NCBI GenBank assembly: GCA_946479185.1
Contig: CAMLFF010000052.1
Coordinates: 1-14,026 of the forward strand
Origin: an uncultured Sphingobium sp.
Lineage (GTDB): Bacteria > Pseudomonadota > Alphaproteobacteria > Sphingomonadales > Sphingomonadaceae
Reading direction: 5' to 3'
Length of the DNA: 14,026 bases
This document shows, piece after piece, positions 7,709-13,080 of this stretch. A program made the translations under genes and the position numbers. The notes beneath the pieces were generated by a model. It saw nothing but the letters and a program-made list of their open reading frames with translations. It made no database searches and was not told the origin of the DNA. The first letter of the stretch is position 1. The number at the start of each line of letters is the position of its first letter.

Positions 7709-7714
7709 TAGCCA

Positions 7715-7739
7715 CGCTCCTGGCTTTTTATCCGGAGCG
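7715..7739 (+). repeat. Hairpin at the presumed 5' end of the exported-protein mRNA
   Basis: CGCTCC (7715-7720) pairs with GGAGCG (7734-7739). Two more G-C pairs (7722-7723 with 7732-7733) extend the stem past a single bulged base, leaving a U-rich loop. If transcription starts near 7715 as inferred, this would sit at the very 5' end, a position known to protect mRNAs from decay. This is an inference from spacing only. Confidence 0.3.
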
Positions 7740-7812
7740 CTAGTTCCGTCACTTACCCCATGCTATTAAGTATGCAGAGCGATGGAGTCGGCAGAACCGA
7801 TCAGTCGTTTGT

Positions 7813-7820
7813 AAAGGGAG
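7813..7820 (+). promoter_or_regulatory. Ribosome binding site selecting the GTG start at 7829
   Basis: AAAGGGAG lies 8 bases before the GTG at 7829. The in-frame ATGs at 7760 and 7772 have no comparable site and would place 19-23 residues ahead of an otherwise well-formed signal peptide, so GTG is preferred. Confidence 0.7.
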
Positions 7821-7828
7821 TTGAGACA

Positions 7829-8581
7829 GTGCGTTTGACGAAAGGTAGAATAGCGGCATTGGGGGCGATTGCAGCCACCTGTTCGCTCGCCTTGTCGCCA
7901 GCGCTCTCCGCCGTGCTCGGCTCAGCCAAGCAGGAAACCAGCAATTCGCCGGTTTCGCTCAAGATGCTCGGCAGCATCGGTTCCTTCACCCCCGTCACCA
8001 GCAATGGCTCGCTCGCCAAGGCCTATACCCAGGCCGCCCGCGAATCGCAGAGCCGTGGTTTCCGCTTCACGCCCACCAGCGGCTCGATCAACGGCAATCG
8101 GTCGTTGACCATTCTCGTTCGCACACCGGGCGCCCTGACCTCGGATCGCAAGTCCGAGCGTCTCTTGCCTAATCTGGGCCTTGCCTCGGTCGCTTATCGA
8201 CTGGGCGCCACGAAGGGCTTTACGCAGTTCGTCAGCAATGGCCGTTACGAACCTGCCAAGCTTGCCCCGATGATCGAGAAGTCGATCACGGAGCCAGTCG
8301 CAAACTTCACCCTGCGCCCCAAGCAGGAGCGTTTCTCGACGAACCTGCAAGTGCAGCAGCGTGAAGGCGTTGTGGCATCGCCGGTTGATGATACGCCAGC
8401 CACGCTCGGCACCGAGCAGAGCTATGCTGTCGATCTTTCGAGCAGCTACTCGCTGACGCGCAACCTGAACCTGAAGGCTGGCCTGCGCTATCGCGGTCCA
8501 AACAACCGCCTTGCGCCGACGATCACGGATCAGACGCAGGACAGCCAGGCCGTTTACGTCGGCACCACCTTCAAGTTCTGA
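7829..8581 (+). CDS. Exported protein of unknown function with C-terminal outer-membrane beta-signal
   Basis: I do not recognise a named family. From the GTG start the product is 250 residues, with a clear Sec signal peptide (RLTKGR, then a hydrophobic run to SPALSA near residue 28). The middle (30-190) is Ser/Thr/Asn-rich and low in cysteine, with a GFRFTPTSGSINGNRSLTILVRT segment (77-99) that looks like beta strands. The last 55 residues contain strand-like segments SYAVDLSSSYSLTR, NLNLKAGLRYRG and AVYVGTTFKF; the terminal phenylalanine with alternating hydrophobic residues resembles the signal read by the BAM machinery. Only about three strands are obvious at the end, too few for an ordinary porin unless the centre supplies more. 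It stands alone between a divergent operon and the SGNH hydrolase gene, with a long leader carrying a hairpin. Likely cell-surface or periplasmic. Confidence 0.75.
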   Translation: MRLTKGRIAALGAIAATCSLALSPALSAVLGSAKQETSNSPVSLKMLGSIGSFTPVTSNGSLAKAYTQAARESQSRGFRFTPTSGSINGNRSLTILVRTPGALTSDRKSERLLPNLGLASVAYRLGATKGFTQFVSNGRYEPAKLAPMIEKSITEPVANFTLRPKQERFSTNLQVQQREGVVASPVDDTPATLGTEQSYAVDLSSSYSLTRNLNLKAGLRYRGPNNRLAPTITDQTQDSQAVYVGTTFKF

Positions 8582-8698
8582 TTGGGCTTCATAGTCTGAA
8601 CTAAGCAACACGTCGCGGGATCAGCGCGGCCAGGCCTTGGCGCTTGGCTGCTTTCCTGTTGTGATCCGCATAGCCCCACTTGCCCAGCATATCCGCCA

Positions 8699-8704
8699 TT
8701 GACA
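8699..8704 (+). promoter_or_regulatory. Consensus -35 hexamer before the SGNH hydrolase gene
   Basis: A perfect TTGACA lies 64 bases before the ATG at 8769. The matching -10 position (around 8722-8727, TCATTT) is poor, so this is a weak promoter candidate. The gap from 8582 to 8768 shows no gene and no clear terminator for the preceding gene. Confidence 0.25.
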
Positions 8705-8768
8705 GGCGCGCGCTCCCGGCCTCATTTCCCGCGCACGGCTTACCAAGAGCCGAGACAATAGGGCGGGG

Positions 8769-10064
8769 ATGATCGTGACTTCAAAGCAATCCAGGAACAG
8801 CGTTTCGGCGGCCTCGCGTTTAAGCGCCCTTCTGTTGGCGAGCACGCTCGTGCTGGCTGCTGCGCCTGCCCGGGCGGACTGGATCACCACCTGGTCGGCG
8901 GCCCCCGTCCGGCCCATGAACAATGGCCCAATGACCTCGCTCGGCCCATTGATGGCGGCGCCCTCGTTCAAGAATCAGACGCTGGTGCAGAGCCTGCGCA
9001 TCTCGGCAGGGGGCAAAGCGATGCGGGTGCGCCTCACCAATCTCTATGGCGAGAAAGCGCTCGAAATTGGCGGTGCGCGCGTTTCCCTACTCGATACGGA
9101 TGGGAAGGAAGTGCCGGGCTCGGCCCATATGCTCGCTTTTGCGGGCAAGCCGACTGCAGCGATTGCGCCCGGCGCGCCGTTGCTGAGCGACTACATTGCC
9201 CTGCCCACGCGCGATCTGGCCCACCTGTCGCTCCAGATTTATGTGCCCGGAGAGACTGGCCCATGCACCTGCCATCAGGTTGGGCTGGACAAGATGCTCG
9301 TTTCGCCGCCGGGCAATCATCTCGGCAAAGCCTTCACGCCGGTGCAAACGCTCCAGAACCGCCCCTTCCTCGCCGCGATCGAGGTGGATGCCATCAAGGG
9401 CGCGGGCACGATCGCGATGATGGCCGATTCGATCACGGACGGCGTCGGCTCCACGGTGGGGGCAAACCGCCGCTGGCCCGACTATCTCGCCGCGCGGCTC
9501 TCTGCGGCGACGCCCGGCAAATGGGGCATCGCTAATCAGGGCATCAGCGGCAATCGCATCTTGAGCGACGGCATGGGCGTGAGCGCTTTGGCGCGGCTCG
9601 ACCGCGACATTCTCGCGCTTCCCGGTGTCCGCACGCTCATCGTCTTTGAGGGCGTGAACGATCTTGGCATTGCTTTTGGCGCCGCTCAGCGTGCCGCGGC
9701 GACTGGTCAGCCCAACCCCTTTCACGACGGCACAATCGTGACCGCAGAGACGATGATCGCTGGCTATCGGCAGATCGTGGAACGCGCGCGGGCGCGTGGC
9801 GTGAAGGTGATCGGCGCCACCATCGCCCCCTTCAAGGGCGCGACTTACTGGACGCCGGAAGGCGAGGCTGTGCGTCAGCAGATCAATGCCGCCATCCGGT
9901 CCGGCAAGCTGTTCGATGGTTTTCTGGATTTCGATCTGGCGTTCCGCGATCCTGCCGATCCCCTGCAAATGCGCCCGGGCTATCATATCGGCGATCATCT
10001 GCACGGCACCGATGCTGGCTATGAGGCGATTGCCAAGTCGATCAATCTCTCGCTGTTGAAGTAG
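8769..10064 (+). CDS. Secreted SGNH/GDSL-family hydrolase, two-domain (XynE-like)
   Basis: The 431-residue exported protein resembles two-domain SGNH esterases that deacylate polysaccharides or lipids in the periplasm or outside the cell. A Sec signal peptide ends at ARA-DW near residue 36. Residues 37-200 form a beta-rich N-terminal domain that opens WITTWSAAPVRP. The SGNH domain follows: block I ADSITDG (219-225, nucleophile Ser221), block II QGISGNRI (257-264), block III EGVNDL (294-299, with Asn297) and block V DHLHGTDAGYEAIA (Asp409 and His412 completing the triad). Block I normally reads GDS; here the glycine is alanine, which is unusual. CTC near 166-168 contributes two closely spaced cysteines. 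The 3' end overlaps the convergent ThiE-like gene by 23 bp. The natural substrate is unknown; carbohydrate ester is an inference from the family. Confidence 0.9.
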   Translation: MIVTSKQSRNSVSAASRLSALLLASTLVLAAAPARADWITTWSAAPVRPMNNGPMTSLGPLMAAPSFKNQTLVQSLRISAGGKAMRVRLTNLYGEKALEIGGARVSLLDTDGKEVPGSAHMLAFAGKPTAAIAPGAPLLSDYIALPTRDLAHLSLQIYVPGETGPCTCHQVGLDKMLVSPPGNHLGKAFTPVQTLQNRPFLAAIEVDAIKGAGTIAMMADSITDGVGSTVGANRRWPDYLAARLSAATPGKWGIANQGISGNRILSDGMGVSALARLDRDILALPGVRTLIVFEGVNDLGIAFGAAQRAAATGQPNPFHDGTIVTAETMIAGYRQIVERARARGVKVIGATIAPFKGATYWTPEGEAVRQQINAAIRSGKLFDGFLDFDLAFRDPADPLQMRPGYHIGDHLHGTDAGYEAIAKSINLSLLK

Positions 10065-10638
10065 GGCGGCGCGGGCGCACCAGCCCGTCAATCGCGGCGA
10101 ACCCGGTGGCACCGAGCATTCGCACGAGGCGGGCATGGCGCGGATGCACGCCGCCGAGCGCGATGACCGGCAAGGGAGACTGGCGGGCCAGCGCAGCAAA
10201 GCGTGCCAGCCCCAGCGCGAATGCACCGGGATGGGATCGGGTGGTGAATAGGGGTGAGATCAGCACGGCATTTGCTCCGTTGCGCACCGCTGCCATAAGC
10301 TCGGCATGATCATGGACCGGCGCGCTATGCAGCCAGTGCTTGCCCGCCATCGCTCGGCTGCGCGACCTGCCATGATGGCCATCAGCGCCCCAACGCTTCG
10401 CCAGCTGTGCATCCCCCGCCAGCAGCACAACGCACCCCCGCCGTCGCGCTGCCTGCCGTAAGCGATCGAACAGCGCGCGCCGCTCTTCCAGCGCGAGGCT
10501 ATAATGGCGCACCACCACTGCCGATCCACGCGGAAGCCGGGAAATTGCGCGCAGCAAATCCGCCTGTGCGATCCGTTCATCCGTCATCAACCAGACGGAT
10601 GGATTGGAACTGGGCGATTTGCCTTGGCCTCTACGCAT
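10042..10638 (-). CDS. Degenerate thiamine-phosphate synthase-like (ThiE/TenI fold) protein
   Basis: The 198-residue product has the (beta/alpha)8 pattern of the ThiE/TenI family: VVVRHY (41-46), VVLLAGDAQLA (70-80), GADGHH (84-89), SAPVHDHAELMAAVRNGANAVLISPLF (105-131) and PVIALGGVHPRHARLVRMLGATGFAAIDGL (158-187). ThiE joins the pyrimidine and thiazole halves of thiamine; TenI is a related thiazole aromatase. Several ThiE residues appear changed: the R-x-K pair reads RHY, the magnesium-binding D after GADGVHLGQ is absent (GRSRSR), and the diphosphate-binding lysine segment reads TTRSHPGA. It may therefore not be a true ThiE. GAGG 6 bases before the ATG at 10638 and the segment WLMTDER support this start. 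Its start faces that of yggS across 22 bp, and its end overlaps the SGNH hydrolase gene. No other thiamine gene is nearby. Confidence 0.8.
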   Translation of the reverse strand: MRRGQGKSPSSNPSVWLMTDERIAQADLLRAISRLPRGSAVVVRHYSLALEERRALFDRLRQAARRRGCVVLLAGDAQLAKRWGADGHHGRSRSRAMAGKHWLHSAPVHDHAELMAAVRNGANAVLISPLFTTRSHPGAFALGLARFAALARQSPLPVIALGGVHPRHARLVRMLGATGFAAIDGLVRPRRPTSTARD

Positions 10639-10645
10639 GCCGCCT

Positions 10646-10677
10646 CTTATAGCAACGCCGATGAACGGGCATAGCAA
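10646..10677. promoter_or_regulatory. Shared promoter region of the ThiE-like gene and yggS, with ATAGCAA direct repeat
   Basis: Only 22 bp separate the two start codons. The segment contains TATAGC (10648-10653) for the plus strand, with a weak TTGGCC -35 at 10624-10629 (18-base spacer), and TATAAG (10651-10646) for the minus strand. Both would start transcription at or near the respective ATG, implying leaderless or very short leaders. ATAGCAA occurs at 10649-10655 and again at 10671-10677, 22 bp apart, about two helical turns, as expected for a regulator binding one DNA face. Confidence 0.35.
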
Positions 10678-11347
10678 CCAGATGAATGCAGCGCAGCGAC
10701 TGGCTGGCGTGCGGGACTTGATCGGCCAGACCGAGCGGATCGCCGGGCGACCGGCAGGCTCGGCGGCGCTGATCGCGATCAGCAAGATGCACCCCGCCGA
10801 GGCGATCGCCCCGCTGATCGAGGCGGGCCAGCGCCTGTTCGGGGAGAATCGCGTGCAGGAGGCGCAGGGCAAATGGCCTATGCTGCGCGAGGTTCATCCC
10901 GATATTGCGCTGCATCTCGTTGGCCAGCTCCAATCCAACAAGGCCGAGGATGCTGTCGCGCTGTTCGATGCGATTCACTCGGTCGACCGTAGCTCGCTCG
11001 TCACTGCGCTTGGCCATGCGATGGATAAGCTGGGCAAACGGCGCGATTGCTTCGTCCAGGTCAATATCGGCGCGGAAGCGCAAAAGGGCGGCTGCGCCAT
11101 TGCCGATCTGCCGCGCCTGCTTGCCGAAGCGCGCACCGCCAATCTGCCCATCGCTGGCTTGATGTGCGTGCCCCCTGCCGATGTGGAAGCCGCGCCCTAT
11201 TTCGCGCTGCTCGACAAGCTGGCGCGCGATCACGGACTTGAGGGTCGCTCCATGGGCATGTCCGGCGATTTCGAGACGGCGATCATGCTGGGCGCGACTC
11301 ATGTGCGCATTGGCACTGCGCTGTTCGGCACGCGCATCACGGCCTGA
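10661..11347 (+). CDS. yggS: YggS/PROSC family pyridoxal-phosphate homeostasis protein
   Basis: The 228-residue protein binds pyridoxal 5'-phosphate in an alanine-racemase-like barrel and keeps cellular PLP and amino-acid pools in balance; it has no known catalytic turnover. Hallmarks are LIAISKMHP (37-45, Lys42 forming the Schiff base), FGENRVQEAQGKW (60-72), LHLVGQLQSNK (85-94, canonically HFIGPLQSNK), HSVDR (106-110), VQVNIGAEAQKGG (132-144), and the phosphate-binding RSMGMSGDFETAIMLGATHVRIGTALFG (196-223). The ATG at 10661 gives the usual family length; a second ATG at 10682 is possible, and neither has a clear ribosome binding site. It is divergent from the ThiE-like gene and convergent with the FMN reductase gene, whose stop codon is 4 bp away. 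Commonly this gene lies near proC or cell-division genes in other bacteria; here it stands alone. Confidence 0.95.
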   Translation: MNGHSNQMNAAQRLAGVRDLIGQTERIAGRPAGSAALIAISKMHPAEAIAPLIEAGQRLFGENRVQEAQGKWPMLREVHPDIALHLVGQLQSNKAEDAVALFDAIHSVDRSSLVTALGHAMDKLGKRRDCFVQVNIGAEAQKGGCAIADLPRLLAEARTANLPIAGLMCVPPADVEAAPYFALLDKLARDHGLEGRSMGMSGDFETAIMLGATHVRIGTALFGTRITA

Positions 11348-11351
11348 AAGC

Positions 11352-11927
11352 TCAGCCCTGACGCTGGGCCTTCACCGCACCAGCCCAAAATTCCAGCTCC
11401 TCGGCAAAGCCAGTGAAGCCACGCTCAAGCGCCGCGCCACCGGCCCCAATCGGCTGGCCCTGCTCGTCCAGACTCTCCGTAATGCCGCCCACCGCAACCG
11501 TCGCGGGGATCACCGCAAGGCCGATGGTCGTGAGCGTCGGGTGCCAGGCATAGCTTGAGCGCGCGCCTGCCATCCGCCCTGCAGAATAGCTGGCGATGCC
11601 CACCGGCCGCCGCCGCCATTCCTTATAATAATGGTCGACCAGATTTTTGAGTCCGGGCTGCAGCCCCGAATTATACTCGCCCGTCACAAACACAAAGCCA
11701 TCCGCCTTGCTGATCTTCTCCGCGAGATCGCTCATCGCCTTGGGTGCGGTGCCGGGCTCATAATCGGAGAGGCGCTTGTCCAGCATCGGCAAGCCCACGG
11801 CCTTCGCGTCGATCAGCTCGGCATCATGACCGCGGCCCATGAGCGTGCGCACGCAATAATCAGCCAGCCGGATGCCCGCGCGTGTCTCGCGATAGGAGCC
11901 GTAGAAAACCAGCAGTGATAGAGTCAT
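11352..11927 (-). CDS. NADPH-dependent FMN reductase-like flavoprotein
   Basis: The 191-residue flavodoxin-fold protein belongs to the NADPH-dependent FMN reductase family (quinone, azo or chromate reductases such as ChrR/YieF and SsuE-like proteins). It begins with a first strand and phosphate loop FYGSYRETRAGIRLADY (8-24), the FMN-binding loop TGEYNSGLQPGLKNLVDHY (82-100, canonically P-x-YN-x-S-x-P-G-x-LKNAID), and RPVGIASYSAGRMAG (107-121). The threonine-glycine at 82-83 replaces the more usual proline. The ATG at 11927 follows GGAG at a 9-base distance; the frame stays open 22 codons further but that extension has no family similarity. It is divergent from the UPF0126 channel gene across 110 bp and convergent with yggS with a 4-bp gap. 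Substrate unknown; cytosolic. Confidence 0.9.
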   Translation of the reverse strand: MTLSLLVFYGSYRETRAGIRLADYCVRTLMGRGHDAELIDAKAVGLPMLDKRLSDYEPGTAPKAMSDLAEKISKADGFVFVTGEYNSGLQPGLKNLVDHYYKEWRRRPVGIASYSAGRMAGARSSYAWHPTLTTIGLAVIPATVAVGGITESLDEQGQPIGAGGAALERGFTGFAEELEFWAGAVKAQRQG

Positions 11928-12024
11928 GACGTCAGTCTCCGCGACGCAGATGAGAATTGTCGCCTCCATAGCCGCCCGGCACAGCGCAGGCACGTCCGAT
12001 ATATCCAGCGCGCGCGAAATTGCC

Positions 12025-12029
12025 TAAGG
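12025..12029 (+). promoter_or_regulatory. Ribosome binding site of the UPF0126 gene
   Basis: TAAGG lies 8 bases before the ATG at 12038 and supports that start over the in-frame TTG at 12020. A perfect GATATATC palindrome sits just upstream at 11998-12005 and is the most AT-rich spot in the 110-bp divergent intergenic region, so it may contain a -10 element; no -35 is obvious. Confidence 0.5.
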
Positions 12030-12037
12030 CCAGCGCC

Positions 12038-12706
12038 ATGTTGCCGCCGACTATCAATGTGCCGATCGGATCACTCCTCACGATGCTCAGCCTTGTGGGC
12101 GCATTCGTGTTTGCAGCCTCCGGCGCGCTCGCTGCGGCGCGCCTGCGCCAGACCCTCGTCACCTTCGCCTTTTTTGCGCTGATCACCGGCGTGGGCGGCG
12201 GCACCATGCGCGATCTGCTGATCGGCGCGCCCGTTTTCTGGATCCATGACGCGAGGCCGCCCCTGATCTGCCTTGGCGCCGCGCTGCTTGTCTATTCAAC
12301 GCCTGAGCGTTGGTGGAGCGCACGCGCGCTGGACTGGCTGGACGCGATCGGCCTCGCCGCCTTTGCGGTGTTCGGCACAGCCAAGGCCATGAGCCTTGGC
12401 ATTCATCCTTTTGTTGCCGTGCTGATGGGCGTCATCTCCGCCTGCGTGGGCGGCATCATTCGAGATCTGCTGGCGGGCGTCCCATCGATCCTGCTGCGGC
12501 GAGAAATTTATGTGACGGCCGGCGCTCTTGCTGCAGGGCTCTATGCGCTGCTCATCTATTTCGCCGTCCCCGCGCCCGTTGCGAGCGTCATCGCAGCATT
12601 GGCTGGATTTGCGTTACGCGCCGTTGCCATTGTGCGCGGCCTTGGCTTGCCGGTGTATAATGGCCGCAAAATACGCAGCGATCAGGCAGGCGGACCCTCG
12701 GAATAG
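12038..12706 (+). CDS. UPF0126 / trimeric intracellular cation (TRIC)-type channel family protein
   Basis: The 222-residue inner-membrane protein shows the duplicated three-helix unit of UPF0126 (YicG) proteins, prokaryotic relatives of TRIC potassium channels. Each repeat ends with a kinked glycine-rich motif and a basic residue: GVGGGTMRDLL (51-61) and CVGGIIRDLL (136-145). About seven hydrophobic segments are visible (roughly 12-34, 38-52, 73-87, 100-118, 123-139, 158-175, 178-198), matching the 3+3+1 arrangement known for TRIC. The start at 12038 is supported by TAAGG 8 bases upstream; the usual first helix begins close behind it. The 3' end overlaps the convergent GFA-family gene by 25 bp. 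Ion selectivity and physiological role are not known for this member. Confidence 0.92.
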   Translation: MLPPTINVPIGSLLTMLSLVGAFVFAASGALAAARLRQTLVTFAFFALITGVGGGTMRDLLIGAPVFWIHDARPPLICLGAALLVYSTPERWWSARALDWLDAIGLAAFAVFGTAKAMSLGIHPFVAVLMGVISACVGGIIRDLLAGVPSILLRREIYVTAGALAAGLYALLIYFAVPAPVASVIAALAGFALRAVAIVRGLGLPVYNGRKIRSDQAGGPSE

Positions 12707-13080
12707 TGCGGCACATCGTCGGCAAGCGGCAGCCAGCTTTGCTTGCTTGATGTCCAGATGTGATCGGTCGGCACAAAGCGATCCGGTTCGTCGAGACTGC
12801 CCATCGTCAGCCCGATGATCTTCTTTTCAGCCCGCTCCGAGAACATCGTGGTGCCGCATTGCGTACAAAAGCCCCGTCTCAACACATCAGAGCTATGATG
12901 CCAGCCGACCGGGCCGCTGATCGTCAGCCCCTCCAGCTGCACCAGAACGCGGGCATTGAACGCCGCGCCTATGGCCTGCTGGCACAGGCGACAGTGGCAA
13001 ACGCGCACATTGATCGGCTCGGCTGTGGTCTCATAGCGACAAGCCCCGCACAGGCAGCCGCCCGCGATCGTCTCGCCCAT
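12682..13080 (-). CDS. GFA-family (glutathione-dependent formaldehyde-activating fold) zinc protein
   Basis: The 132-residue protein has the complete zinc-site pattern of the GFA/CENP-V domain. GGCLCGACRYE (7-17) supplies Cys9 and Cys11, VCHCRLCQQAIGAAF (27-41) supplies Cys28, Cys30 and Cys33, and RGFCTQCGTTMF (69-80) supplies Cys72 and Cys75. By family knowledge C9, C11, C72 and C75 bind a structural zinc, and C28, C30 and C33 a second, exchangeable zinc. The founding member was proposed to speed addition of formaldehyde to glutathione, but most relatives have no proven substrate, so the enzyme name should not be taken as its function. Its ATG shares one base with the sppA stop in a TGATG overlap, with no strong ribosome binding site, implying translational coupling. 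It runs tail to tail into the UPF0126 gene. Confidence 0.9.
   Translation of the reverse strand: MGETIAGGCLCGACRYETTAEPINVRVCHCRLCQQAIGAAFNARVLVQLEGLTISGPVGWHHSSDVLRRGFCTQCGTTMFSERAEKKIIGLTMGSLDEPDRFVPTDHIWTSSKQSWLPLADDVPHYSEGPPA

Larger units (their letters stand above)
7453..7828. other. 376-bp divergent intergenic region
   Basis: No gene is supported here. The region separates the divergent DUF3576 and exported-protein genes. It contains a minus-strand promoter candidate (7505-7532), a GC palindrome (7604-7622), an AT-rich TATAAATA element (7703-7710) and a hairpin (7715-7739). Open frames crossing it lack ribosome binding sites and recognisable protein patterns. A small RNA is possible, but I see no terminator that would define one. 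Confidence 0.6.

Noticed and set aside
7453..7828. Small protein gene or defined small RNA in the divergent gap
   Set aside because: Open frames lack ribosome binding sites and protein-like patterns, and no hairpin followed by a T-run marks an RNA 3' end.
9087..10226. A 379-codon open frame on the minus strand opposite the SGNH hydrolase gene
   Set aside because: It is antisense to a gene with a signal peptide and intact catalytic blocks, has biased composition, and runs through the end of the ThiE-like gene in another frame.
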